DNA of 64,000 bases from Megaustenia siamemsis (Eukaryota > Mollusca > Gastropoda > Stylommatophora > Ariophantidae): contig JAVIAB010000047.1 of assembly GCA_032433765.1 (NCBI GenBank), positions 15,449,607-15,513,606 on the forward strand. The letters run 5' to 3'. A model generated the notes under the pieces. It searched no databases. It saw nothing but the letters and a program-made list of their open reading frames with translations, and was not told the origin of the DNA. A program made the translations under genes and the position numbers. Below, one piece after another: positions 9,815 to 21,153 of the stretch (its first letter is position 1; every line of letters begins with the position of its first letter).

Positions 9815-10742
9815 TTTAACCCGTTCAGGTGTCGACAGAGAGTTGTATTGATGCAAAGCTTCGGTTCTCTTCCTTTTGGCGGCTTCACTCATTGTCGATT
9901 GATGATGTTATAGAACTTCTTTGATGTTCTCTGTCCACCTTACTCCGGGTCTGTCTCTTACTCTTCTCCTCTCTCCTCTTTTAACATGTACTTTATATGG
10001 CAAGGAATCACGCGACATTCTTTCTAGAAGGGCATATCAGTTTGTTTGTTGTTTTTGTATGCAGCTTAGGATTGGCTCAATACCTACTATTTCTCTTAAC
10101 ATATCTATTCTGGTCACACCAATCTCCTTTTTCAGAAATCTTATCTCTGTGGTGAGAAGCTTTCAGAATAGCTCACCCCAAATTAGCATTTCAGAAAATG
10201 AAAAATATCTTATGCAACAAATCTATGTCAATAGAAATGAGAAAGATAGTTCATCGGTGCTATATAGAACCAATTCTGACCTACGGAAGCGAATCATGGA
10301 CGTAGACAAACTAATGAAAAGACGATTAGAAGCCACAGAGATGGGATTTCTCAGGAGAATGTTAAAATTCCATGGACAGCTAAAAAGACCAACGAGGAAG
10401 TTCTCAAAGAGGCCAACACAAAAAGGGAGCTCTTAAAAAACATCAGAAAGAAGCAATCAACATTTTTCGGGCACATCGTGAGAAGAGGAAAGTTGGAATA
10501 CTTGGTTACAACTAGAAAAATAAAAGGAAAGAGAGTTCGCGGATGACAAAGAGAGAAAATACTGAATAGCTCGGTATCATGGCAAGGAAAACAGTCAACA
10601 ACAGAACTGATACGATGCACTGTGGATAGAAGATTGTGGGAGGACATGATCGCCTACGCCAACCGGTATGACACATGATGATGATGATGATGGTGATGAG
10701 AAGCTTTCTTTCATACTTTATCGTAAGTGGAACATCTAACAA
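9815..10742 (-). mobile_element. LINE-3-type remnant, split by another LINE
   Basis: Minus strand reads, in one frame across the insertion, PLTIKYERKLLTTEIRFLKK, then EIGVTRIDMLREIVGIEPIL, then after a stop RMSRDSLPYKVHVKRGERRV, RDRPGVRWTENIKEVL. This is a LINE RT C-terminus. LINE-1b (10165-10696) sits inside it. The two parts join in frame if one copy of the 12-bp duplication is removed, which confirms that the host was a single LINE. Confidence 0.8.
10153..10708 (+). mobile_element. LINE-1b insertion with 12-bp target duplication
   Basis: The body is 10165-10696, between exact copies of TGAGAAGCTTTC (10153-10164, 10697-10708). It is a 5'-truncated 3' end of a GAT-tailed LINE: AFQKMKNIL-type start, TYGSESWT-type thumb (frameshifted), RLEATEMGFLRRMLKFHG, RKKQSTFFGHIVRRGKLEYL, DRRLWEDMIAYANRYDT and a (GAT)n tail at 10677-10696. 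It is dead through truncation and frameshifts. Confidence 0.93.
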
Positions 10743-10849
10743 GGCTATAACTCACTGAAGACTACTATCTTACAAACAGTAACGGCTTTATATCATAATA
10801 CAATAGTTTTTATTATTATAGCAATGGTATATTTTATTGGAACTTTCAA

Positions 10850-11036
10850 CATTCTTCTGCGAAATCCCACTTGAAGAATGTTGAAAGTTCCCTGGATAGC
10901 TAAAAAGACCAACGAGGACATTCTCAAAGAGACCAACACAAAAAGGGAGCTCCTAAAAAAAAATCAGAAAGAAACAATCGATATTTTTCGGGCACGTCAT
11001 AAGAAGTTGAAAGTTAGAGTACATGTTTCATCATCA
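10850..11036 (+). mobile_element. LINE-1b copy with inverted 5' junction, first part
   Basis: Bases 10852-10884 are antisense LINE-1b (reverse of GGATTTC…AGAAGAATGTTGAAAGTTCC) and meet sense LINE-1b from 10885 at a perfect 18-bp inverted repeat (GGAACTTTCAACATTCTT…AAGAATGTTGAAAGTTCC). The sense part continues AKKTNEDILKETNTKRELLK and stops where LINE-2 has inserted; it resumes at 11282. Confidence 0.8.
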
Positions 11037-11292
11037 TGAAGTGCCGTCTCCGCATCGAAGTTTGGCTACCATGGAGCGCCATTCCACTCTGTCTCTTACT
11101 TTGATGATGCAGATTGTCATAGGTTTACTTGTCCATCTTTTGATGTTACTCGTCCATGTCAGTCCTAGTCTGCCTCTTTTACCTTGTATTTTCCCTTCCA
11201 ATATTACTTTTATTAGGCTGTTGTGACTTTTAACATGCCCCAAAAATTTCATTTGTCTTGTTCTAATTATGTTTAGTACTTGTTTACAACTT
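11026..11292 (-). mobile_element. LINE-2 3' end inserted in LINE-1b
   Basis: Antisense fragment: minus strand TRQMKFLGHVKSHNSLIKVI, LEGKIQGKRGRLGLTWTSNI, KRWTSKPM, ending CGDGT and a short (GAT)n tail (plus strand CATCATCATG at 11027-11038). The flanks AGTACATGTTT (left) and AGTACTTGTTT (right, about 11277-11287) match at 10 of 11 bases and fit a target duplication. Confidence 0.8.
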
Positions 11293-11450
11293 GCAAAATA
11301 CAGGGAAAGGGTGATCGCGGATGACACAGAAAGACGAAATTAAATAGATTGGTGTAATGACACAGTGACCAACAGAATTGATACGATGTTCTGTGGATAG
11401 AAATTTGTGGAAGGACATGATCGCCTACGCCAACCGGTATGGTGATGATA
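11288..11450 (+). mobile_element. LINE-1b copy, second part with tail
   Basis: Resumes with TTACAACTTGCAAAATACAG, followed by remnants of QREKILDRLV…STELIRCSVDRNLWKDMIAY and ANRYGD, ending GGTGATGAT. It completes the copy that began at 10850. Confidence 0.85.
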
Positions 11451-11905
11451 TCTTCCTGGACCTAACTGTATCAATAGTGTAGCTTAATGCTGCAATTTAA
11501 CATATTACTAAAGCAGTTGTTAGTCTTAGTCTGAAGGACGTAACAGTCGTAGTTCCTTGTAAAACAACAAATTACGCCACTTGCTCTCACAGTTTGCGAT
11601 GATTGGCCAATAGCGTGGCAATTGTGAGGGCCCACTTGTGTGGCTACCCCATGGTGTGGGGAGAAAGTAGAACCACTGTTACGGGCCACGCATGTAAGAG
11701 GCGGCTAAGGAGGTTTTGAATCGTCGTCTGTACAGTCGAGTAAGGCGTGCACGGAGCAAGCTTGTCAACGGAATTTACCAATGACTTTTGGGAGTGGTGG
11801 AACGGATATGGGGAATTACTGACTGCAGTGAAACTGGTTTCATGGATAGAATAGTAAGGGTCAACATTAGCTATACACCTGCCTGAGACAACGACACTTC
11901 CACCC
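11451..11905. other. Spacer with a repeat B scrap
   Basis: Mostly unrecognised sequence. Bases 11688-11725 (GCATGTAAGAGGCGGCTAAG and on) are the reverse complement of the repeat B block CTTAGTCGCCTCTTACGACA seen at 21700 and 60525, so a minus-strand scrap of that family is present. Confidence 0.5.
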
Positions 11906-11907
11906 TT

Positions 11908-12262
11908 CCATCATCATCATCATTATCGTCATCAGCATCATCACCACCATCATCATTGCCATCATCAACATCATCACCATCACCATCACCACCACCATCG
12001 TCATCACCACCATCATCATCAGCATCATCACACCATCATCATCACAATCATCATCACAATCACCATCATCCCCATCATCATCATCACCATCAACATCACC
12101 ATCATCAACATCATCACCACCATCATCATCACTATCATCATCACCATCATCATCACCATCATCATCAACATCATCACCACCATCATCAACATCATCACCA
12201 CCATCATCATCGTCACCATCAACATCACCATCATCAACATCATCACCACCATCATCATCATA
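11908..12262. repeat. (CAT/CAC)n microsatellite, expanded LINE-7 tail
   Basis: About 350 bases of CAT, CAC and CAA triplets. On the minus strand it is (GAT/GTG)n and follows directly on the LINE-7 C-terminus, so it sits where LINE tails sit. Its poly-His and poly-Met open frames are not genes. Confidence 0.93.
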
Positions 12263-12478
12263 TAGCCTGTCACTATTTAAACTTGACGCCCAAGACAGCT
12301 ACTCTGAAGTTTTCTCTGAACAGCTTCAGCAGCAATAAAGCCCATCTCACCTGTGACACCCTGCACCCACCTTCTTCTAGGTCTTCCCATCCCTCGTTTA
12401 ACTGCAACTATCCTCTCCATTATTACATTCTCTAGTCCATCATGTCGTTTTACACGACAAACGTAATTTATTTTCCTT
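12263..12478 (-). mobile_element. LINE-7 3' end
   Basis: Minus strand, one open frame: GMGRPRRRWVQGVTGEMGFI, then AAEAVQRKLQSSCLGRQV and a stop, followed by CAGGCTATATGATGATG. The GRPRRRW motif is the hallmark of many LINE RT C-termini. Only the last 50 or so residues survive. Confidence 0.8.
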
Positions 12479-12690
12479 GTTTTTAAAAATCTTTTTTATT
12501 AACTAATTTTTTATAATTTCAATGAGAAAAACAGGAGATGCCGTGTGCAATCTGCGCAATAAATAAACCATTGATAGCTAAAATCGAAAGGAGTAGGCTA
12601 AATATGGCCGCGGCCCGGGCAAAAAATTGTTGCAGATAAAATCCACCCAATTATCACCCTTGATATTCAAGGTATTCTCCGATGTTTGAC
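12479..12690. other. Spacer, nothing recognised
   Basis: AT-rich, with one GC-rich word (GGCCGCGGCCCGGGC, about 12606-12620). Confidence 0.45.
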
Positions 12691-12694
12691 AAAT

Positions 12695-12978
12695 AATCAT
12701 CATCATCATCATCAAGTACCGGGCCTGCTGACGTAGGTGATCATGTCTTTCTCAACAACTCTCGATCTCGGCAGCTATTTATCATTTCTGTTGTTGATCT
12801 TCTGCCAAGCCATTCTCTTAAGCTGTCTATTATTTTTTCTCTTTGTTTCCCTCTATCTCTTCGTCCCTCAATTTTTCCAGATGTTACAATATATCCCATT
12901 TGTTCTCTTCTCATTTTATGGCCAAAAAGTTATGATTGTTTCTTCCTAATATTGGAAATTAGCTCTCTTTTTCTATTG
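12695..12978 (-). mobile_element. LINE-1a 3' end with (CAT)n tail
   Basis: Left border is (CAT)n at 12697-12714, then the reverse of …RKLWRDMITYASRPGT. It reads back through RSTTEMINSCRDRE, EWLGRRSTTE, …EGRRDRGKQREK, TGKI, and stops near RKKQS. Truncated at about 280 bp. Confidence 0.9.
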
Positions 12979-13317
12979 TTGTGGCGATTCATGATTGCAC
13001 AAAGAAGTTGCGCCGGTGGTTTTCTGTTGCCTTCCGTCGGTTTGTTTACGGTTGGCTCCGCTAGCCTTTGACCAAAAAGTCTTACCCACAAGGCAGTGAC
13101 AAATAATAATAAATGAATATTATTATAGAGGGAAACTTCCGAGACGATAATTCAGCGAATCATTTCAGGGGAAGAGGCATGATTACAGCACTAGGAAAAA
13201 AATGACAAAATAATCAACAACAGAAAAAAAACAACAAAGGACAATATGTCGTTCGTGCACTTCTACTACAACTAACTAGTTGAAAACTAAGTAGTTAGCT
13301 GAATTGGCCGTTTTACC
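12979..13317. other. Spacer, nothing recognised
   Basis: No feature recognised; contains scattered A-rich stretches. Confidence 0.45.
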
Positions 13318-13390
13318 TAGCGTTTGGCTTCTCGTGGCAAGGCGCTGTGCCAATGAGTACAGGTTCGATCCTGCTTCGGACGATTATATT
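13318..13390 (+). mobile_element. tRNA-like head, possible SINE start
   Basis: An A-box-like TGGCTTCTCGTGGCAAGGCG (from 13325) and a perfect B-box CAGGTTCGATCCTG (about 13360-13373) are spaced as in a tRNA. The arms do not form a convincing acceptor stem and no repeated body follows in this window. It is either the head of a low-copy SINE or a decayed tRNA pseudogene. Confidence 0.5.
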
Positions 13391-13603
13391 CTTGTTGTTT
13401 ATTTTTTCTACTGTTGATTATTTGCCATTTGTTTCCGAGAGCTGTACACACACCTCTTCTTCCTCCACTCCTATTCTTCCCCTATGGTGCGAAGCCCGTA
13501 CATGTAAGCTGAGATTATCGTCCGTACTTTCTCTAAATGGCAGCTGTGGTGCTGAATTCTGGGACAGGATATTGGAACACTATGGAGTTGTTCGACGTGC
13601 AAT

Positions 13604-13853
13604 AGTAAAGTAAGGAGCCCCGTCACGCCAGGTGGCGTATAGGGAATTTGGTGTTAGTGACCATCAATTTATAGACCTTCAGCATATGAATTTTTGGATA
13701 ATGTGGTCGGTATTACGCCGTGCCGCTTTACTTTCCAGAAAAAATCCGGTACCTATTAAAGGCTGGGTGAGCCCGGAAGCCGTCGTTTGGGATCGAACCC
13801 TACCTCTTGTCCGTTGTAATCCAGTTCACTAACCACTGAGCTATCGCGGCTCG
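13604..13853 (-). mobile_element. SINE A, reverse copy
   Basis: Full length by comparison with the other copies, with a few deletions in the body (ATTACGCCGTGCC lacks CC). A-box (reverse CCACTGAGCTA) and B-box (reverse GGATCGAACC) are intact. No clear target duplication was found. Confidence 0.9.
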
Positions 13854-13952
13854 CTCTACACGAAATGATGGCCTAAAACTAAAGCATTAGTGCCACGTAG
13901 CGTGATGAAGTTCTTTTTTTTTTAAATTATACGATTATTATTATTTATTTAA

Positions 13953-14237
13953 TTATTACTTAGGGAGCCGCGATAGCTCAGTGGTTAGTGAACTGGACTA
14001 CAAAGGGCAAGGGGTAGGGTTCGATCCCAACCGACATCTTCCGGGTTCACCCAGCCTTTAATCGGTACCGGATTTTTTTCCGGGAAAGTGAAGCGGCACG
14101 GGCGTAATACCGACCACATTACCACAAAAATCATGTGCCGAAGGTCTGTAAAATGTATGGTCACTAACACCACATTCCCTATACGCCACTTGGCGTGACG
14201 GGGTACTTTACTTTTTTAACTTCTTTTTTATTACTTA
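13953..14237 (+). mobile_element. SINE A with 10-bp AT-rich flanking repeat
   Basis: The body 13963-14227 begins GGGAGCCGCGATAGCTCAGT and lies between exact copies of TTATTACTTA (13953-13962, 14228-14237). The repeat is AT-rich, so chance cannot be excluded, but it lies exactly at the ends. Both promoter boxes are intact. Confidence 0.9.
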
Positions 14238-14440
14238 ATTAACTTATTATTAAAATATTATTATTATTATTTAAATTATATTATTATTTTTCTTTAATAA
14301 TCGGGTTAGTGTAATTAGGAATGGGACTGCGTTCCACTTTGGAACACAATTTGAGAACCCTTGAGCACGGTCTTGTATGTGAAGGAACCACCAGTGACGT
14401 GTACAGCTCATGTCTGGCACACAGTGTTCTGTTCCGTGTT
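14238..14440. other. Spacer, nothing recognised
   Basis: AT-rich spacer without recognisable feature. Confidence 0.4.
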
Positions 14441-14935
14441 TGTTCATTTCAAAACGTGTGCATTACACCTCTTCCATTATACTTCATGAATTATACCTCT
14501 TCTATTACATAGCTTCTATTTCACTTCCTCCATTATACCACTTCTGTTACACCTATTCCATTACACCTCTTCCATTACACCTCTTCCATTACACCTCTTC
14601 AATTACACCTCCATTGTTGAACCTCTTCCATTTCACCTCTAGCATTTCACCACTTCTATTACACCTCTATTATTAAACCTCTTCCCTTACACCTATTCCA
14701 TTACACTTTTTTCATTACACTATTCTACTACACCTTTTCCATTACACCACTTCCATCTTGCTTCTTCTATTACACATGTGTTATTAAACCGCTTCCATTA
14801 CACTTTTCCACTTACACTTTTCCATTACACCTTTTCCATTATACATTTTTCATTACACCTTTTCCATTACACTTTTTCAATTACACATTTTTCATTACAC
14901 CTTTCCCATTACACCACTTCCGTTAGAGAATTGGG
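14441..14935. repeat. Degenerate 14-bp minisatellite
   Basis: About 33 imperfect units around CTTCCATTACACCT, with unit lengths of 13-16 bases. Divergence is much higher than in the 25-bp array at 5113, suggesting an older array. Confidence 0.9.
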
Positions 14936-15785
14936 AGAACAGAATAGATGAAAATGCAGTTACTCATAGACGAGCACTCACATGTTCAATCATTCTGTTG
15001 ACATTCACAGACAGTGTAGATCGTTCAGCCACATGATGTTGATGACAAGTGAAAGGAACCACAATATGTCTCATGTAAAGATCTTTCACTATCACAACAA
15101 TGTTTATGACAGAAGAGAAATGACGTAAGACAACTTCAATAAAAGACACAAACTTGGATGTTTGAGCTTTGCCAACAAGACAAGACTAATCAAAGAACCA
15201 ACGTCTCTACCAGAAAGTCTTCTACTGGGACGAAAACAAACAATATATTATACAAACTCTTCAAATATGTTATTCTTTTACACACTTTAGACATACATTT
15301 TAAAATACAAAATTTAATATCTTTCCTAAGACATTCTTTCATCACAAGTCGTTTATATACAAGAAAACAGCAACCACAGATCTACTTAAAATGCGATAAA
15401 CTCCTTAAATTAAAACTATTCAAAGCTTATGTCGCTGCCAGGGCCATTACAAAATCTACAATCTTTATAGTATTCAATTTTTTTTTTTAATTCTCCGTGT
15501 ATATCCCTTGTCGGTGCTACAATAATCGTGCTCCGTGCTGAATACTTGTTGTGCTATCAGACAATTGATCAATGGTGTGAAATGATGATGATTCCATAAA
15601 TAGACGTAACCAGTTTTGTAAAGTAAACTAAGATGTCTCAACGTTTCGTGTTATCAATCAAATTGCGTCTTTCGCCAAGGCAAGATAAATACAACAAAAT
15701 AAATATTAAACATACCTCACAAACAAAAAGAAAGTTCTTTAAACGTTTACAGATAAGCTTCATGGCAATGGACAAAAGAACAAAA
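14936..15785. other. Unique sequence, nothing recognised
   Basis: A 110-codon open frame from 15158 is Lys/Thr/Phe-rich with no recognisable domain, and AT-rich DNA of this length yields such frames by chance. I see no promoter, RNA or repeat. Confidence 0.45.
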
Positions 15786-15787
15786 GC

Positions 15788-18700
15788 TTGCTAGATATCA
15801 AGATCAATAACTTTTCTACACATCAAGATAAATAACTTGTCTAGATATCAAGATCAATAACTTTCAACACATCAAGATCAATAACCTGTCTAGATATCAA
15901 GATCAATAACCTGTCTAGATATTAAGATCAATAACTTTTCTAGATATCAAGATCAATAACTTTTCTAGATATCAAGATCAATAACTTTTCTACACATCAA
16001 CATGAATAACCTGTCTAGATATCAAGATCAATAACCTGTCTAGATATTAAGATCAATAACTTTTCTAGATATCAAGATCAATAACTTTTCTAGATATCAA
16101 GATCAATAACTTTTCTACACATCAAGATCAATAACTTGTCTAGATATCAAGATCAATAACTTTTCTACACATCAAGATCAATAACCTGTCTAGATATCAA
16201 GATCAATAACCTGTCTAGATATCTAGATCAATAACTTTTCTAGATATCAAGATCAATAACCCGTCTAGATATCAAGATCAATAACTTTTCTAGATATCAC
16301 GATCAATAACATGTCTAGACATCAAGATCAATAACCTGTCTAGATATCAAGATCAATAACTTTTCTAGATATCAAGATCAATAACCTGTCTAGATATAAA
16401 GATCAATAACCTGTCTAGATATCAAGATCAATAACCTGTCTATATATCAAGTTCAATAACCCGTCTAGATATCACGATCAATAACATGTCTAGATTTCAG
16501 GATCAATAACCCGTCTAGATATCAAGATCAATAACCTGTCTAGATATCAAGATCAATAACCCGTCTAGATATCAAGATCAATAACCTCTCTAGATATCAA
16601 GTTCAATAACCCGTCTAGATATCAAGATCAATAACCCGTCAAGATATCAAGATCAATAACCCGTCTAGATATCAAGATAAATAACACGTCTAGATATCAG
16701 GATCAATAACCCGTCTAGATATCAAGATCAATAACACGTCTAGATATCAAGATCAATAACCCGTCTAGATATTAAGATCAATAACCTGCTAGATATCAAG
16801 ATCAATAACCCGTCTAGATATTAAGATCAATAACCAGCTAGATATCAAGATCAATAACCTGTCTAGATATTAATATCAATAACCTGTCTAGATATCAAGA
16901 TCAATAACCTGTCTAGATATCAAGATCAATAACCTGTCTAGATATCAAGTTCAATAACCCGTCTAGATATCACGATCAATAACATGTCTAGATTTCAGGA
17001 TCAATAACCCGTCTAGATATCAAGATCAATAACCTCTCTAGATATCAAGTTCAATAACCCGTCTAGATATCAAGATCAATAACCCGTCTAGATATCAAGA
17101 TCAATAACCCGTCTAGATATCAAGTTCAATAACCCGTCTAGATATCAAGATCAATAACCCGTCAAGATATCAAGATCAATAACCCGTCTAGATATCAAGA
17201 TAAATAACACGTCTAGATATCAGGATCAATAACCCGTCTAGATATCAAGATCAATAACACGTCTAGATATCAAGATCAATAACCCGTCTAGATATTAAGA
17301 TCAATAACCTGCTAGATATCAAGATCAATAACCAGTCTAGATATTAAGATCAATAACCAGCTAGATATCAAGATCAATAACCTGTCTAGATATTAATATC
17401 AATAACCTGTCTAGATATCAAGATCAATAACCTGTCTAGTTATCAAGATCAATAACCTGTCTAGATATCAAGACCAATAACCTGTCTAGATATCAAGATC
17501 AATAACCTGTCTAGATATCAAGATCAATAACCTGTCTAGATATCAAGATCAATAACCTGTCTAGATATCTAGATCAATAACATGTCTAGATATCAAGATC
17601 AATAACCCGTCAAGATATCAAGATCAATAACCCGTCTAGATATCAAGATCAATAACCTCTCTAGATATCACGACCAATAACCTGTCTAGATATCTAGATC
17701 AATAACCTCTCTAGATATCAAGATCAATAACCTGTCTAGATATCAAGATCAATAACCTGTCTAGATATCAAGATCAACAACCTGTCTAAATATGAAGATC
17801 AATAACCTGTCTATATATCAAGATCAATAACCTGTCTAGATATTAAGATCAATAACCTGCTAGACATCAAAATCAATAACCTGTCTAGATATCAAGATCA
17901 ATAACCTGTCTAAATATCAAGATCAATAACCTGTCTAGATAACAAGACCAATAACCTCTCTAGATATCAAGATCAATAACCTGTCTAAATATCAAGATCA
18001 ATAACCTGTCTAGATATCAAGATCAATAACCTCTCTAAATATCAAGATCAATAACATGTCTAGATATCAAGATCAATAACCTGTCTAGATATTAAGATCA
18101 ATAACTTCTCTAGATATCAAGATCAATAACTTTTCTAAATATCAAGATCAATAACTTTTCTACACATCAAGATCAATAACTTGTCTAGATATCAAGATCA
18201 ATAACTTTTCTAGATATCAAGACCAATAACATTTCTAGATATCAAGACCAATAACTTTTCTAGATATCACGATCAATAACATGTCTAGATATCAGGATCA
18301 ATAACCTGTCTAGATATCAAGATCAATAACTTTTCTAGATATCAAGATCAATAACCTGTCTAGATATCAAGATCAATAACTTTTCTAGATATCAAGATCA
18401 ATAACTTTTCTAGATATCAAGACCAATAACTTTTCTAGATATCACGATCAATAACATGTCTAGATATCAGGATCAATAACCTGTCTAGATATCAAGATCA
18501 ATAACTTTTCTAGATATCAAGATCAATAACCTGTCTAGATATCAAGATCAATAACCCGTCTAGATATCAAGATCAATAACATGTCTAGATATCAAGACCA
18601 ATAACCTGTCTAGATATCAAGACCAATAACCTGTCTAGATATCAAGATCAATAACCCGTCTAGATATCAAGATCAATAACATGTCTAGATATCAAGATCA

Positions 18701-18835
18701 ATAACCCGTCTAGATATCAATATCAATAACATGTCTAGATATCAAGATCAATAACCCGTCTAGATATCAAGATCAATAACCTGTCTAGATATCAAGACCA
18801 ATAACCTGTCTAGATATCAAGACCAATATCCTGCA
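15788..18835. repeat. 3-kb satellite of 25-bp units with higher-order duplications
   Basis: About 120 units of 25 bp, each built on TCTAGATATCAAGATCAATA plus a variable AACNYG block (ACCTGT, ACCCGT, ACTTTT, ACATGT). Nearly every unit carries TCTAGATATC. Variant units recur in the same order: TAGATTTCAGGATC occurs at 16491 and 16989, and GTCAAGATATC at 16638 and 17161, so a block of 20-21 units was duplicated. Shorter block repeats of 7 units occur around 18262 and 18437. All frames contain stops. Confidence 0.97.
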
Positions 18836-19000
18836 AGTCATTTCTCAGCCCATTAATATTAAACATATAGCAGATCAAACAGAAGAAGACAGATTTGGCG
18901 TCATGTCTAGACTGTCAGATTTTCGTATTAGTGTCGATATTCTTGTTTACTATAGGCACGTTACTGGTTCCTGTAGTTAGTCTAGGCTGGTGCTGTCTTT
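18836..19000. other. Spacer after satellite
   Basis: Short unique stretch, nothing recognised. Confidence 0.4.
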
Positions 19001-19215
19001 CTTTCGCTCATAAAGCTAAGTACCCATTTACAGCTGAGTAATCATAGAAGACGTTCACCTGTTTCGAACCGGACTTCTTCATCATCATCATCAAGTACCA
19101 GGCCTACTGGCGTAGGTGATCATGTCTCTCCACAACTTTCGCTCATAAAGCTTAAGTGCCTATTTACAGCTGAGTACTCATAGAAGACGTTGACCTGTAT
19201 TGAACCGGACTTCTT
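19001..19215 (-). mobile_element. 56-bp LINE-1a stub between 79-80 bp direct repeats
   Basis: Bases 19080-19135 are the last 56 bases of LINE-1a in reverse: (CAT)n, then AAGTACCAGGCCTACTGG and CGTAGGTGATCATG. They are flanked by near-identical copies of an 80-bp segment (CTTTCGCTCATAAAGC… to …GAACCGGACTTCTT) at 19001-19079 and 19136-19215, with about 8 differences. The LINE's own sequence CGAAAG overlaps the start of the right repeat. Confidence 0.85.
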
Positions 19216-19269
19216 ACACGAACAGAATAGTTCTCTGCTTCACGCAGCTCTAAACACACTAAATATGAC

Positions 19270-19945
19270 GTCATAAATAAACACACCATATAAATAAATT
19301 AATTAATAAACATAAAGTATAAATTAATAACTAAATAGACACAACGTATAAATAACTAAACACAGCATATTCATAAATTAATAAATGAACACTAATTATA
19401 AATAAATAAATAAACACAACATATAAATAAATAAACAAACACAACATATAAATAAATAAACAGAAAATACAAATAAATAAATAAACACAACAAATAAATA
19501 AATACAACATAAATAAATACACACAAAATATAAATAAATAAATACAGCATATAAATTAATAATAAACACACCACATAAATAAAAAATACCACATATAAAT
19601 TATAAAATAAACACAACATATAAATAAATAAATACAACATATAAATAAACACAACATATAAATAAATAAATACAATATATAAATAAACACAACATATAAA
19701 TAAATACAACATATAAATAAACACAACATATAAATAAATAAATACAACATATAAATAAATGCAACAAATAAATAAATACAACAAATAAATAAATACAACA
19801 AATAAATAAATAAACAAATAAATAAATACAACAAATAAATAAATACAACAAATAAAAAAATACAGCAAATAAATAAATACAACAAATAAATAAATACATA
19901 CAACAAATATATAAATAAATACACACAACATATAAATTAATTAAT
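19270..19945. repeat. TAAA/TACA-rich tandem array
   Basis: A mix of TAAA units and a longer ACAACATATAAATAAATA unit. The Phe/Ile/Tyr-rich minus-strand open frames are composition artefacts. Confidence 0.93.
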
Positions 19946-20160
19946 TCATTTAAAGTTACTTTTGTTTAAGCTTTTCTTTATAATTTCTTTCTTTTTTCCT
20001 TGTGTACATCGACGTCGGCCATTGAAACTTTAGCCACATAACTCAGTAAACAAATGATTTTTATAGTTTTGTCAGGAAGATATGCAATTTTGCATGCGGC
20101 CTTGATTCTCAAAACCAAGGACGAACCCTAGAAACCGAGACAAATTTTGGGAGGTCAATT
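19946..20160. other. Spacer, nothing recognised
   Basis: No feature recognised. Confidence 0.4.
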
Positions 20161-20164
20161 ACAT

Positions 20165-20455
20165 TTTTAGTTGAATGTCGTGGAGATTATTGCTTATTTT
20201 CATTTGAATGTCGTAAAGAATAGTTCTTATTTTAATTTGAATTTCGTGGTGATTAGTTCTTATTTTAATTTGAATGTCGTGGTGATTAGTTCTTATTTTA
20301 ATTTGAATGTCGTGGTGATTAGTTCTTATTTTAATGTGAATGTCTTGGAAATTAGTTCTTACTTTCATTTGAATGTCGTGGAGACAAGTTCCTATTTTCA
20401 TTTAAATGGCGTGAACATTATATAGTTCTTATTTTCAGTTGAATGCCATGAAGAT
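20165..20455. repeat. 33-bp minisatellite
   Basis: About nine units containing TTTGAATGTCGTGGTGATTA, with decay toward both ends. A different sequence from the 33-bp array at 230-1836. Confidence 0.95.
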
Positions 20456-20704
20456 AAATAATTTTGTTCTATTTTTTTTTCTTTTTAAGATAAAATTTGT
20501 AAAGAATCATTGAAAAAGATGAAAGAATGCGAAGTAAAATACAGTATAATATCTGAACAGTGCGAGGAATTATATGTTACAGTAATGGAATACGTTATTT
20601 ATGTGAGAAACATGCACTTACTCGCAGTTATTACTTCGCAAAACTAAAGGAGTTAGTGTCTTTTCTTCTTTTCATCTAGGTTAATTTGCGAGTGCAGTTG
20701 ATAT
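20456..20704. other. Spacer, nothing recognised
   Basis: AT-rich spacer. Confidence 0.4.

Positions 20705-21153
<449 letters not shown>

Noticed and set aside
11956..12435. Histidine-rich protein
   Set aside because: (CAT/CAC)n array that is the tail of a minus-strand LINE.
13604..14237. Two facing SINE A copies as terminal inverted repeats of a larger transposon
   Set aside because: Each is a complete SINE with its own promoter head and tail, and the right copy has its own flanking repeat; the 110 bases between hold nothing.
15158..15490. 110-codon open frame on the plus strand
   Set aside because: AT-rich, no recognisable domain, no splice or promoter context; length is within chance for such DNA.
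15788..18835. CRISPR-like array of short regular repeats
   Set aside because: The 25-bp units are contiguous with no unique spacers, and the context is a eukaryotic repeat region.
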